Positions 1 to 12,000 of a DNA stretch of 64,000 bases are shown piece after piece. This DNA is from Podarcis raffonei (Eukaryota > Chordata > Lepidosauria > Squamata > Lacertidae). The stretch covers positions 101,284,534 through 101,348,533 of the forward strand of contig NC_070606.1 of the NCBI RefSeq assembly GCF_027172205.1. Direction: 5' to 3'. How positions within the stretch are numbered: position 1 is the first letter of the stretch; the number at the start of each line of letters is the position of its first letter. The position numbers were made by a program, and so were the translations under genes. The notes under the pieces are model-generated. The model was given only the letters and a program-made list of their open reading frames with translations. It did no database searches and was not told the origin of the DNA.

Positions 1-347
1 AAGACCACCACAGCCAACCACAAATGAACAATCAGACCCTAGGCCAACCTCAACCTCTCTCACCACCAAAGGAACACAAGTGAACAGCAGAGAACCTGCA
101 CAGGCAACGCTGACACCAAACCCTACATACATTAAGCATAACAGAAACATCGCCACCCGACCCCAACCCCACTCACCTTTCCCCCCCCCACACACCTCTT
201 TCCCCCTTTTCTTCCTAATGTCTCAACAAATGAAACCGATTTGTGAAAGAAAAAAATTTGTTACGTGGGGGGGGGAAATACGAGAGAGAGACATTGCACA
301 CACCTTTGTAAATCAAGAAAATCTTTAATAAAAATACATTATATAAA
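1..347 (+). repeat. Probable L1-type LINE 3' end
   Basis: C-rich then A-rich sequence ending in CTTTAATAAA and an A-run, as at the 3' UTR of reptile L1 copies. No coding part is visible, so the call rests on composition and tail. Confidence 0.4.
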
Positions 348-1319
348 AAAAACAGAGGCAAGAGTTGCGTCCATTGCTCCGCCCACTCTTGTCTCTAGCC
401 CCTCCCACCACAGGAATGTGGCCCTCAGAAGGTTGCTCACGAGAGAATGTGGCCCTTGAATAGTTTGCCCATCTATAATCTTTAAAAAAAATAAAAATCA
501 AACTTTAAAAACAGAAGTTTACAATTTCTGTTCTCTCTCCGTGTATCAGAAGAAAAATCGGAAAAGATAGGACCCTTAGACTGATTAGTCTGTATTTCTG
601 TTCTCTGCCAAAAAATTTCTCACATTTCAGCCCATTACTGTATCATTGAACGGAGGTGTATTGCAGTTCCTGATCAGAAAACCACTATTTCCCCCCTTCA
701 TTATCTTGTGAGCTTCTCCAGTGGTCTCACATCTCATGGAAAAGTAGCTGAGGTTTTCAAACGTTGCAAGAGGCTTTTGTTTTCCTCCCCATCATTTAGA
801 AACTCCAACTGTTTCCTATGTGCTCAGAGCACATGTTTACTGCGCAATTGAGCACGGGCCATTTCTCATTCCAATCCACCTGCCGTTGTGGGACCATTAG
901 AGTTCACACCAGAGACCCACGCCACTCTCTGCCACTCCAGACAGAACAAAGTTTGTCTCTTATCTCAGAATCCTCCTGTTTTGTGCCAGCCCTAATGGGA
1001 ACAGGGAGGCAGGCAGATGCATCATGGAACATGGTTTCTTGTTCATGGAAGGTTAGCATAATGAGGAACAAGTCATTTTCAAAGCTTTTAATCTCAAGGA
1101 CACATCGATGAACATCAGAGATCACACACATTTCCGGAGGTGAGAGCCATGTGTTCTTGCCTAGCAAAACCTCGCAGCTGGAGATGGAAGTTCACAAGAA
1201 CCTCCACCCTGGTCCTACACAATGCAATCTCACTCACAGCAAAGGAGCTCAAATCCTTAAGGGTGCACTCCTAGCCATCCTTATTTATATAACATCAGGG
1301 GAAACAGTTGGTCTTGGAG
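348..1319. other. No feature recognised
   Basis: No convincing exon, terminal repeat or known element seen. Probably upstream flank or first-intron sequence of the MAM gene. Confidence 0.4.
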
Positions 1320-1500
1320 AGTATTTTAACCTGAAGATTGCCACTTGTCCAGTTTTAATTTTAATTGTTTGAATTAATTGTGGGATGTATCTTAATTGAT
1401 TGATCGCTTGTATTATGCATATCGTCTTATTTATATGATGTTAGCAGCTCTGAGCCTGGCTTGGCCGGGGAGGGCGGGATACAAATAACATTTATTCTTA
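1320..1500 (+). repeat. LINE 3' end (L2/CR1-like)
   Basis: Carries the LINE tail pattern GGCCGGGGAGGGCGGGATAC followed by AAATAACATTTATT. Confidence 0.5.
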
Positions 1501-1616
1501 AATTATTTATTTATTTGCTTTCATATTTTTTTTAAGACCACTTTTCATCAAGAGTCATCAAGTGCAGCTTCCAGAAGTAAGAAAAATGCAAATGAAAAAC
1601 AAAACACTATTTAAAG

Positions 1617-1775
1617 CGTGTTCCAGACTCCCTCGGGACATGGTGGGCCCCCTTCCTTGGAGATTTTAAAGCAGAGGTTGGATGGCCATCTGCCAGGGAT
1701 GCTTTTGTTGAGATCCCTGCATCGCAGGGGTTGGGCTAGAGGGCATTTTGTCAAGGCATGGTTTGTATTGACAGT
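1617..1775 (+). repeat. CR1 3' fragment
   Basis: Contains the CR1 3' UTR pattern GGAGATTTTAAAGCAGAGGT, GGATGGCCATCTG and GGGGTTGGGCTAGA. Confidence 0.65.
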
Positions 1776-1788
1776 AATAGATGGATTT

Positions 1789-2338
1789 TGTGCTGGGCCC
1801 GGGGGTAACCCATGAAATGTGGTCCATGTCCGGTCCCGAATCCAAAGGTTCTGCTAGGAGTCAGTCCGACAGGGCCAAGGCAGGACACGAGGCAGGAAAC
1901 CAGGAAAGGTCAGGTGCAGGATCTGGCATACAGCAATGTTGCTCCCGCAACCTGGGGCAAGGTTCGACAGCCTTTTATCTTTGTCAGGGTAGCAGCCGGT
2001 CCTGATCCCCCGGCGACTCACCTCTCTGTTTCACCCGAAGGCAAGCACTCCTCCTGCGAGTACTCAGGTCTCTCCTTCTCTCAGACCTCAGTCTCTGCAG
2101 CTCAGGAGACGTCGGTGGATGACTAGTCCCAGGGGCCGCCTCAGCCTCCCCTGACCCAACTGGTAGTGGAGCAGCTGTAAGTGATGGCCCAGCTGGAGGC
2201 AACAAGGTCATCCCCACATCTGGAGCCAGGGCAGGCTCAGGCCCCTGACTTGGCCCAGCTGGTGCTTGTTGCAGGGGAACCTGTGCAGACTGGGACTCCT
2301 CTGGTTCCAAGTCTGAGCCCGAGTCCCAGGCCATCACA
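1789..2338 (-). mobile_element. Solo-LTR-like fossil, family 1
   Basis: On the - strand it starts TGTGATGGCCTGGGA and ends GGGCCCAGCACA, with a GATAAAAG box. Possible 5 bp flanking repeat GATTT/GCTTT. It is homologous to 61542-62150. Fossil LTR; no internal region nearby. Confidence 0.55.
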
Positions 2339-2797
2339 GCTTTGATGCATCTCGTCAGCAATTGCAAGAAAATAGTTGTTTCTGGGTTGTTGTTGTTTTT
2401 AAAAACCGCTATTATAGCTCTGGACTTGGACCTTTGCTGCATGTCTACTGCAAGGGAAGCAGATAAGAAAACTGTCTCCAGGTTGAAAATGTCCTGTTTA
2501 TTCACTACTGGCCAGAGGGAGAAGTCCATGCCTGCCTCTGCTCTTCTGTGCTACTCTTACCGTCCCGGTGTGTCCCCTGTGCTGCTCTCATTCTGCTGCT
2601 GTCTTCCTAAGGCGATGGACCCACATTGTGTTCCAGGGGTTGGCAAACCCTTTCCATTGATCTGTGAAGCCTGGGAACCCTGGGGTGTCTTCAGCGTGAC
2701 ATGATCTTGTGGCTGAAACCTAAGAGTAAGCAACTTCTCCAGCTCAACTTGCCAATGTGCAAGTGTCCTCATCGCATTTCTTGGGTTGTCTCAATGT

Positions 2798-3272
2798 TTT
2801 ATTGTTGTTGTTTAGTCGTTTAGTCGTGTCCGCCTCTTCATGACCCCATGGACCAGAGCACGCCAGGCCTCCTGTCTTCCACTGCCTCCCGCAGTTTGGT
2901 CAGACTCATGCTGGTAGCTTCAAGAACACTGTCCACCCATCTCTGTCGTCCCCTTCTCCTTGTGCCCTCCATCTTTCCCAACATCAGGGTCTTTTCCAAG
3001 GAGTCTTCTCTTCTCATGAGGTGGCCAAAGTCTTGGAGCCTCAGCTTCAGGATCTGTCCTTCCAGTGAGCACTCAGGGCTGATTTCCTTCAGAATGGAGA
3101 GGTTTGATCTTCTTGCACAAGAGTCTCCTCCAGCACCAGAATTCAAAAGCATCCATTCTTCGGCGATCAGCCTTCTTTATGGTCCAGCTCTCACTTCCAT
3201 ACATCACTACTGGGAAAACCAGAGCTTGAACTATATGGACTTTTAGGAGTCTTTTGTTGTTGTTGTTGTTCA
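2798..3272 (-). repeat. Bov-B (RTE) LINE 3' fragment
   Basis: Translation on the - strand gives the Bov-B C-terminal signature FGHLMRREDSLEKTLMLGKM. 5'-truncated, with a GTT-rich tail. Confidence 0.85.
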
Positions 3273-3649
3273 AATGAGGATGTTCTGCTGTTTTCGAGCC
3301 AGCAGGTGGCAGCACAGAACCGGCCTTTTGCTTTCCATTCCTTTTTGGACGCTACCTTGTCAGTCTCAAGAGCGCTTTCAGCAGCAGAGATTGTGGTGGA
3401 GCAATAGATGGGAAATTGCACGACATGAAACACTGACCTGGTACACCCGGTTTTCAAAAGGAAAAGCAAAGGTAAAATCTTTTGTCTCAGTTTGGTGGGA
3501 TTTTATTGAATGCATAAAAAAGAGAGGTCACATTTGTCTCTTTCACAAGTCTCTCAATTAATTTGGGATTGTTGGCATCTGTCTGTCTTGGGAGACAACA
3601 GAGGAGTGCACTTTTGGGGCTGAGGTCAAACTGTTTGAAGGTTCTAGTC

Positions 3650-3723
3650 ACAGGTAGGTAGCCGTGTTGGGCTGCCATAGTCGAAACAACAACAACAACA
3701 AAATTCCTTCCAGTAGCACCTTA
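3650..3723 (-). repeat. Penelope-like retroelement end, part 1
   Basis: Contains GTAGCCGTGTTGGGCTGCC and CCTTCCAGTAGCACC, typical of a Penelope-like terminal repeat in reptiles. Cut by the Bov-B at 3724-4209; continues at 4210. Confidence 0.5.
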
Positions 3724-4209
3724 AAAAGTAGAGACATCACCTTGCCAACAAAGGTCCGTATAGTAAAACCTATGGTTTTCCCAGTAGTGATGTATGGAAG
3801 TGAGAGCTGGACCATAAAGAGGCTGATTGCCGAAGAATGGATGCTTTTGAATTCTGGTGCTGGAGGAGACTCTTGAGAGCCACATGGACTGCAAGAAGAT
3901 CCAACCTCTCCATTCTTAGGGAAATCAGCCCTGAGTGCTCACTGGAAGGACAGATCCTGAAGCTGAGGCTCCAAGACTTTGGCCACCTCATGAGAAGAGA
4001 AGACTCCCTGGAAAAGACCCTGATGTTGGGAAAGATGGAGGGTGCAAGGAGAAGGGGACGACAGGGGACGAGATGGTTGGATATTCTCGAAGGCACCAGC
4101 ATGAGTTTGACCAAGCTGCGGGAGGCAGTGGAAGACAGAAGTGCCTGGCGTGCTCTGGTCCAGGGGGTCACGAAGAGGCGGACACGACTAAACGACTAAA
4201 CAACAACAA
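3724..4209 (+). repeat. Bov-B LINE fragment inserted in a Penelope-like element
   Basis: Encodes ITLPTKVRIVKPMVFPVVMY and FGHLMRREDSLEKTLM. Flanked by the 9 bp target duplication AGCACCTTA (3715-3723 and 4210-4218). 5'-truncated. Confidence 0.85.
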
Positions 4210-4375
4210 AGCACCTTAGAGACCAACTAAGTTTGTTATAGTTATTGGTTATTGGCTTTCGTGTGCATGCACACTGACATGCACATGGTATCTGAAGAAG
4301 TGTGCATGCACACGAAAGCTCATACCAATAACAAACTTAGTTGGTCTCTAAGCTGCTACTGGAAGGATTTTTTTT
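4210..4375. repeat. Penelope-like inverted terminal pair with hammerhead-like motif
   Basis: A long inverted repeat (about 4219-4270 against 4293-4351, starting GAGACCAACTAAGTTTG) is followed by CTACTGGAAGG. The core CTGAAGA, a GTGTG-CATG-CACAC hairpin and GAAA (about 4293-4317) fit the hammerhead ribozyme order found in Penelope-like elements. Confidence 0.5.
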
Positions 4376-4782
4376 ATTTTAAGGTTGCAGCATCTGCTGT
4401 GACTGCAGAGAACGATGTGGGAGAGACATGTTTTGTTGCATCTGGGGCAGATGAAGGTGTCCGGTTGTGCTGCTGCAGATGCCCCACGGCGTTTCTTCTC
4501 TCTGCGCTCCTTCCAGTGGTCATTCCTCCTCTTGTGACTGCTATGGATGCACAACCTGACTGCCTCTTTCCAAGCACTGTGGCTGTCTGATTCCCACATG
4601 GTGGGAATTGGTGCTGCCAGCCTTCTGTCACGTTTGCAGACATATTCAGATGTTATTCATCCCCGTATTTATAATGCAGAGTTGGCCACACCTGCTGTTC
4701 TCTCATTTCTCATGATGGTACTTTCCTCTTACCTGTCTGCATCCTATTGCAGAGATCTGGATAACTAGCGTCATCGTTTTTT

Positions 4783-4909
4783 CTGAAGGCAGCCCTGTTT
4801 AGGGAAGCTTTTAATGTTTGATGCATTACTGTATTTTAATATTTTGTTGGAAGCCGCCCAGAGTGGCTGGGGAAGCCCAGCCAGATGGGGCAGGGTATAA
4901 ATAATAAAT

Positions 4910-4944
<35 letters not shown>

Positions 4945-4970
4945 TTATTATTATTATTATTATTATTATA
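4783..4970 (+). repeat. L2 3' end with (CTA)n/(TTA)n tail
   Basis: AAGGCAGCCCTGTTTAGGGA, GAAGCCGCCCAGAGTGGCTG and GGGTATAAATAATAAATTA mark the L2 3' end used throughout this window, followed by a trinucleotide tail. Confidence 0.85.
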
Positions 4971-5525
4971 TGTAACTTCACGTGCCAGCCTTTATTCGGT
5001 TCAGTTTTTATGTGTTTCTCTCATAAAGTTCTGTTTTGTTATTTGTGCTATATGAATAGAATTTAATTTAAAAAACACTTTAAAGAGAGAGTGCAGAGAC
5101 CGCAAAGAAAATCAAAGTGAGCCATGCCGTAGGAGGGTCCCTGTGGGTTCTGGCAAGGGCTGGTGGGTTTTCTGGTCTGGGGATAACCTGGAGGGCAGCC
5201 AGTTGGCAAAGGCTTCCGTGTGCCGTAGTTCAAAAGAGAAAACTCTGGGAAGTGAAGAGGCAGAGCCCCAGCAGCGAGCGAGGCTGATCTGTCTCTTCCA
5301 TCCACCACCTGCCCAGGACCATGATGAAAGGAAAAGCGCCTGAGCTGCAGGAAAGGGCTGCGCAGTCACTGAGCACAAAGCGTACTCCCCCCACGTCTCC
5401 TGTTCCTTTCTTTGACAGGTAGTCCCACTGGAAAATGTTGAAGACATCTCCAACAGAACTGAGGACAAGAAGATGCTTCTCTCCATCTTACATAACCAAG
5501 AGGAACAGCAGACACCCAGCTTACT

Positions 5526-5938
5526 TTGTTCTTGTTGAGTCGTTTAGTCGTGCCCGCCTCTTTGTGACCCCCTGGACCAGAGCACGCCAGGCACTCCTGT
5601 CTTCCACTGCCTCCCTCATGCTGGTAGCTTCGAGAACACTGTCCCACCATCTCGTCCTCTGCCGTCCCCTTCTCCTTGGGCCCTCCATCTTTCCCAGCAT
5701 CAGGGTCTTTTCCAGGGAGTCTTCTCTTCTCATGAGGTGGCCAAAGTCTTGGAGCCTCAGCTTCAGGATCTGTCCTTCCAGTGAGCACTCAGGGCTGATT
5801 TCCTTCCGAATGGAGAGGTTGGATCTTCTTGCAGTCCATGGGACTCTCAAGAGTCTCCTCCAGCACCAGAATTCAAAAGCATCAATTCTTCGGCGATCAA
5901 CCTTCTTTATGGTCCAGCTCTCGCTTCCATACATCACT
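5526..5938 (-). repeat. Bov-B LINE fragment
   Basis: - strand reads MMYGSESWTIKKVDRRRIDA and FGHLMRREDSLEKTLM. Flanked by the target duplication AGCTTACT (5518-5525 and 5939-5946). Confidence 0.88.
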
Positions 5939-6181
5939 AGCTTACTAGTCGGGCATTATTTTTATTTCATGAGGTGAATAAACGACTGACGGGAAGACAT
6001 GCAAATATTCCGCCGGAAGCAATTCAGGATGAATGATCAATAAACAGGAGGAGCCACATGTGCCCACATCCCTAGGGCTAGCAAAGCGGCTCTGGATCAA
6101 AAAGAGTCCTGTTCATTCTGCCTGAAGGCAACTTGCATGTTCTGAAAACTTGTAACCCAGCTAGCCGTTGGCCTGAGGCAC

Positions 6182-6290
6182 CTCTCCCCAACCCGGTGCC
6201 CTCCAGATATTTTGGCTGCCCAGGGCTGACGGAACTTGTAGTCCAATACAGCTGGAGGGCCCCCGGTGGGGCAACGTTGGCCTGAGAGAG
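6182..6290. repeat. Short palindromic MITE
   Basis: CCCCAACCCGGTGCCCTCCAG at one end is mirrored by CTGGAGGGCCCCCGGTGGGG at the other, around a TTGTAGTCCAATAC core. This is a common squamate foldback repeat. Confidence 0.55.
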
Positions 6291-6475
6291 ACCATCTCCC
6301 CCTTTTGAGATCCTGTCTGGAGGGATGCTACCGTTCAGGGGAAACAGTGAGCCTTTTAATGCCATTGATGGCAGGGTCAGACCACACGACCATTCTCTCT
6401 GTTGGAACCCATGTAAATGAGCTTGTGTGTATGTGTGATTTGGCTGCGTGTCAAAAAAAATCTAGTGAATTCAGC

Positions 6476-6509
<34 letters not shown>

Positions 6510-6510
6510 T

Positions 6511-8265
6511 GTAACTTACCAAGTTGTGCTTCTCTGACACCTACGACTTGAAGGATCTGTATGTACTGGAACTTTCATGAGATTCAGTGGAACAGGTCAA
6601 ATCCAGTGGGAACAGCAGCTTCCTGGGAGATCTGCACAGGTGGAGTGGGGTTTTGGGTTCTTAGTCATCCTTCTAGATTTGGCCACCAAGCCCAACTTAA
6701 AACTTCACTCTGCATTGGGACCCTAGTCCTGTTAGGGTAGGTAGAAAGAAGGGGTCTTCCTGAGTGAAAACTAACAGCCACCTTCCCCTTTTCCGCTTGC
6801 TCACACCTGCCCAGACGGGTTTTTATGGCCGCCTCCGCTCAGCCCAGCTTCTCTTACGGACAGGTGACTCCGAGACTGTGGCTGTGACAGGTGACATTCT
6901 CACTCTGCTCCTGGCTTGCAAAGGCGATGGATTAAGATTATATCGAAGGCACCAGAAAGAGTTTTTAGTTCATCCAATGCAGCATGGGAACCCTGCAGTC
7001 TCTCCAGATTATCGGGTTTCTCCTCTGCCTCTTGGTGACAGATATCAAAGGGTAAGTTATCCTGTCTCCCACATCCTGAGTTAACTATCCTCCTGCCAAA
7101 TGTAAAATGCACTTTTCCACTGCCCATGTCAAGGAGCGGGAATCATCCTGTTCCAGCAAGCGTTGGTGTGCAGATCCTCTTCTTCTCCCCACTTCTCTGG
7201 GGGAAGAAGAGAAGCTCTTGGCCTGGCTGACAACTTAAGTCCAAGGCAGACCCTGGATGTACTTTGGAAAGAGGACATTTCCATCCCTTCCGCCGAGTCA
7301 ACGGCCAAGTTACCCATTATGTCAAATCCTTCTGCCTGTTCTATTATTTCTGCTTCTTGACTTCTTGCTTGAACAGGCAGCTTTAGACTCCTGGGCACGA
7401 AATAGTTGTGTTTCTTTCTCTCTTTTTATGGCATTGCATGTTCTGCTTCTGTTGTGCATTGTATCCTTCCCTGGAGTCAATCAAGTTAGATGGCTATGTC
7501 AATATTGTTAATAAATAAATAACCACAGATGCTTTTATACGGAGAGCTGGCAATGTACATTTTGCATTCCGCTAGTTAGCAGTCTGCATACGGTTGCAGA
7601 GAGCAAATATTCATGGCTAACGGTCCCCTACATGAAAGAGATTCTGCTCTCCTCACATTTAGCATAGTCTCTTGTGGCATCTTGAAGACAAATGTATGAT
7701 GTCATAAGGTGTGAAGGAGTGATATGAACAACCCCTTGTTAAATCCTTGGAGGCAAACTGCACAGTCACATAAGGTGGGGTATAAATATAAATAGTTGTT
7801 TACACCTTTTTGTAAAACAGCAGTAAAAAAAAAGCTCTAGTGATTTACCCTTCCCATGCTTACAGTTTCTTTGCTCCAAATTACCCTTTCCACAAATAAT
7901 TTTTCTCTGCTAAGGCAGGAGGTTGGGGGAGCTGTTTCCCCCCACCCCACCTTCCCTCCCCTATTGCTTTTAAGCACTGTCACCATTAACAGCTTCAGTC
8001 CAGGGCCAGCTGCACATGGTTTTGCTCCAATGCCGCGAGTGGGATTTGCCTAGATCTGATGGTGGGGAAAAGAGAGAAGATTTACTGCAGCTGTTTTAAG
8101 ATTGGAGAAATGTAGCGAAGACAGAGGGAGAGCCCAGGCAGGCATTCCTTGGCGGGGTGTGTGTGTGTGTGTGTGCTGTCCATACATCCATTCAACGCCC
8201 CTGGTATCAAAGTGCCACATTTACATTCCCCTCCTTTAATCCAAAAATCCTCCTGCCCTAAATTA
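6511..8265. other. No gene recognised
   Basis: No MAM or other domain is seen on either strand. There is a short (GT)n run near 8157. A CAG/GTGACT-bounded stretch near 6816-6864 was considered as an exon and rejected. Confidence 0.4.
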
Positions 8266-8786
8266 CCGTATTTTTTGCTCTATAAGACGCACCTTTTCCC
8301 TCCTAAAAAGTAGGGGAAATGTGTGTGCGTCTTATGGAGTGAATGCAGGCTGAGCGGTTATCCCAGGCTGTGCAGCGCTCCCTCTCACTGTTCTAGCTTA
8401 GCTGCGCAAAGCCTCCGCAGGGCAGCGGGGAGCCTTCATCACTGATGGGCAGTCCTTCTCCCGCCTTGTAGAAAAGCCCACAAGAGCCGTGCTCCCTTTA
8501 AAGAGTGCGCGGCTCTTGGCTGGCTTTTGTGAGAGGTGGGCGAAGGGACAGAGGGCAGCTTAGCCACGCGCAGCCTCTTCCGGACAGGGGGAGTCTTCAT
8601 CCCACTGCCGCGCGGAGACTTCACACGGCTATCCCAGAAGCCAGAACAGCAAGAGGCTATCCCAGAAGCCAGATCCCTCTTGATGTTCTGGCTTCTGGGA
8701 TTCAGAATATTTTTTTTCTTGTTTTCCTCCTCCAAAAACTAGGTGCGTCTTATGGTCTGGTGCGTCTTATAGAGCAAAAAATACGG
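8266..8786. mobile_element. MITE, TIR CCGTATTTTTTGCTC (copy 1)
   Basis: Ends CCGTATTTTTTGCTCTATAA and its inverse TTATAGAGCAAAAAATACGG. Flanked by TA on the left (TG on the right), which suits Tc1/mariner. Related to 57139-57433. Confidence 0.75.
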
Positions 8787-9002
8787 TGTGCAGCTGAAAT
8801 GAAGAACTGCTGGGGTTTTGAGTGGAGATACTGTCAGTTGCCTTCTGTCCTGGTAGTCAAAACAAGCCCACATTCCTAGCCTGAAGCTTTCTTCATTCTC
8901 TGTGACTCTGGTTGTTAGATCTCTGGGTTCTGATTAAAAAGCAAAGCGATTCCTGCAAGACTGCCCACACCTGACCTAATCTGCTTACATCTCTCCTAGC
9001 AG

Positions 9003-9055
9003 GGAAGAAGAAAGAGTTCCAACCCTTACTAGGGATGTCTGGGCTTATGACACAG
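9003..9055 (+). CDS. Candidate exon upstream of MAM-A
   Basis: A 53 bp stretch lies between a pyrimidine-rich acceptor (CTCTCCTAGCAG) and a CAG/GTAAGC donor. In the frame that fits the next exon it reads EEERVPTLTRDVWAYDT and joins phase 1 to MAM-A exon 1. It starts in phase 2, so an earlier exon must exist. It is supported only by splice sites and frame. Confidence 0.45.
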
Positions 9056-12000
9056 GTAAGCACCTCTCTTGGCACCTCTCCTTTGTGTAATGGCTCCCGT
9101 CACTCCTGCCCAGCGGCCCACGGAGCCCCACACCTCCATCTCACGATGCTTCTGTGCACGGCTGTCTTTAGCAGATGCACCGCCGGGGTGCAAAGATCCG
9201 GCCAGCACCCCCAAATTTAGTTTAGCACCCAAATTAACTTTTATTACGCTTATGTCAGACACCATGCTTATGCCTTGTTTATGAAAGAAGGGAGGGAAAA
9301 GAAACAAACTTTTTTGTTTGCTCATTTCTTTACAATACACTTATACTTAAGTATGCAACACCACCACACTTAAACTTATAAGTATTGTTTAGGCACCTAC
9401 TTAGGAGAAACATCAGTCGTGTCAAAGGTGCCATTGACTCACCGCGCTGCCGCATAGCAGCTCAATACAATGCGTAACATAATATTTTGATGTAAGAGTT
9501 AATTTCGCATACATGGCGCCATTGAGAATGACAAGCGCCGTTGTTGAGTCTGACAAGCACCGCCATCGTGAATGACAAGCACCGCCACTGGCGTGGCGCG
9601 CCTTTGGTAAATGTGCGCACAAAGTCGAAAGTCCTTTAGTGAAGCAGTAGGTATACATTTCAGTCATACCTAGGTATATACGTGTTTTGTTTTTCTAGCT
9701 TGATCAAAATTATTTATTATCTCATAACAGGTAGATAGTTAGGAGCTTAGGTGGCTTCAGCAGTGGCGCCCCCCAGAATTCGGCGCCCGGGTGCCCTGCA
9801 CCCTTTGCACCCCCGGGTAAAGACGGCCCTGCTTCTGTCTTCCAGACATCCTAGCCAGCTGTGACTTCAATGACAACCTCAATCCCTTTTGCAACTGGAA
9901 ACCGTCCTGTAGCAGTCGCTTTGGAAGCTGGATCCGGAGTAGAGGTGGAACGCCGACCCTCGGAACAGGCCCAGAGGGAGATTATCCTGATGGAAGTAGG
10001 TCTTGCACAAATGTAAGATGGGGGACACCATATATAATGATATAAAGGAACATGGATGAAAAAAAAAAGGAAAATAAGGTGATATTATAAGCTGTAATGC
10101 TTTAAGTTAGGGATTTGCTGAACAAATAACCTGAAATGGAATACAAGAAGGGGAGGTATGAGGAGGTCAGAGAAATTTGTTATTGAAAAGTATGTTTTTT
10201 GAACTATATGGTTTTTTTTAATCTTTTTCTTTGTTTTTTGTTTGTATAAAAAATTGGAAACTCTAATAAATATCTTTTTTAAAAAAAAGAAAGATGGGGG
10301 ACACCTACCAGTCATACAGGTGAAAATAAGTTTGAACAATAAGTTGTAAGGCCCCTGCTTCCTATACAGTGGTACCTTGGTTTACGAACTTAATCCCTTC
10401 CAGAAGTCTATTCTTAAACCAAAGTGTCCTTAAACCAAGGTGTGCTTCCCCATAGAAAGTAATGGAAATGGATTAATCCATTCCAGATGGTGAAAAACAA
10501 CCCCTAAAATAGCAATTTAGCATGAATTTTACTCTCTCACAAGACAATTGATCTATAAAATGAAGGCAATAATCAATGTACTGTACTATCAAACAAATAA
10601 GACAATATTGTAGATGATAAAAATTAAAAAATTCTTGTTTTTTCTTACGTGCACTGATGATAGTCATTGTTTGGATGGGGGAGCTTTTATCTATTTCTGC
10701 AGCCACACAATCAACCAGTAGCTGAACTGGGTTCCAAGCAGTCACAAAAACAAGTCACAAAAACGAAGTCACAAGTCAGTCCCATAAAACAAAGAACAAG
10801 TCACAGTCAAAAAAAATGAAAAAGCCACACAAACAAAAATGCAATTTTTAAAAATAAAAGATAGCAAAAACGAAAGCTCCAAATATTACCTCTGTGTCGT
10901 GTGGGTGCTCAGGACTCAACAGCTGACAGACTCGACAGAAAGCCATTTGCACATGTTGCCATGCCACCAGTCCATGCAGAATGTAAAAAGGTAAAGGTAA
11001 AGGGACCCCTGACCGTTAGGTCCAGTCGCGGACACCCTATATATAGAAAGGAACAAACCAGTGATATTTGAAGGAGCAGGCGGGGCCCATGACTTACATC
11101 ATAGGCCAGGGATTTGGGGAGCTGTGGTGTAATGTTATATAGCACCCCCCCAACCCTCCTTGCCATCAAAGACCCAAATATTCACCACCAGTGGACTCAA
11201 TAAGCTTTGGGGAAAGCATTTTGTTTGTTTCAGACCAGGATTTATATACAGTAGTACCTTGGTTTACGAACGTCATCCGTTCTGGAAGTCAGTTCTTAAA
11301 CCAAAGCATTCTTAATCCAAATTGTTCATAAACTAAGCTGTTCTTAAACCAAGGTACCACTGTAATATACTTGGATGATTAGTATATATTATATATATTA
11401 TATAATATATTAGGACTTTGTAAGAATGAGTCCTGATTTTGCTGTTATTTTACAGCATTTCTCAGCAATTCTCTCCTTCGCTAGAGGTTTTTAGGCAGAG
11501 GTTGGAGAGCCACCTGTCAGGGATTCTTGTGATTCCTTCGTCACAGGAGATCCCTTCCATTTCTGTGGTTCAGCATAACTTTCCATTTCTCCCACCATGC
11601 TATTATATTTCAGCTCGTTTGCTATGATGAGCTGACTTTGCATCACTTCCTGCGCAGTCCGAAACCCAGTCCATCCAGATTCGGGAAGAAGTAGACTCCA
11701 CCGTGGGAGCAGGGCCGGGGCGGGAGAGTGCTAGAGTCCTGTCTAGTCAAGTTGTGTGGGATCAATTCCAATCTGTTACCTCCGAGGATGTGGACAGGCT
11801 GCTTGGACGAGTGAAACCAACCACCTGTCTCCTGGATCCTTGCCCATCCTGGCTTATAAAAGCTAGCCGGGAAGGGCTGGGCGATGGGCTTCGTGGGGTG
11901 GTGAATGCTTCCCTCCGTGAGGGAGCCTTCCCAGACCCGCTGAAAGAGGCGGTTATTAAACCGCTTCTTAAAAAACCATCTTTAGATGCGGCCACGATAG

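Noticed and set aside
6816-6864. Candidate first exon with ATGGCCGCC and a CAG/GTGACT donor
   Set aside because: Its phase does not join the next candidate exon and it has no signal-peptide character.
9422-9667. 81-codon - strand frame
   Set aside because: Lies wholly inside a hAT element and has no domain.
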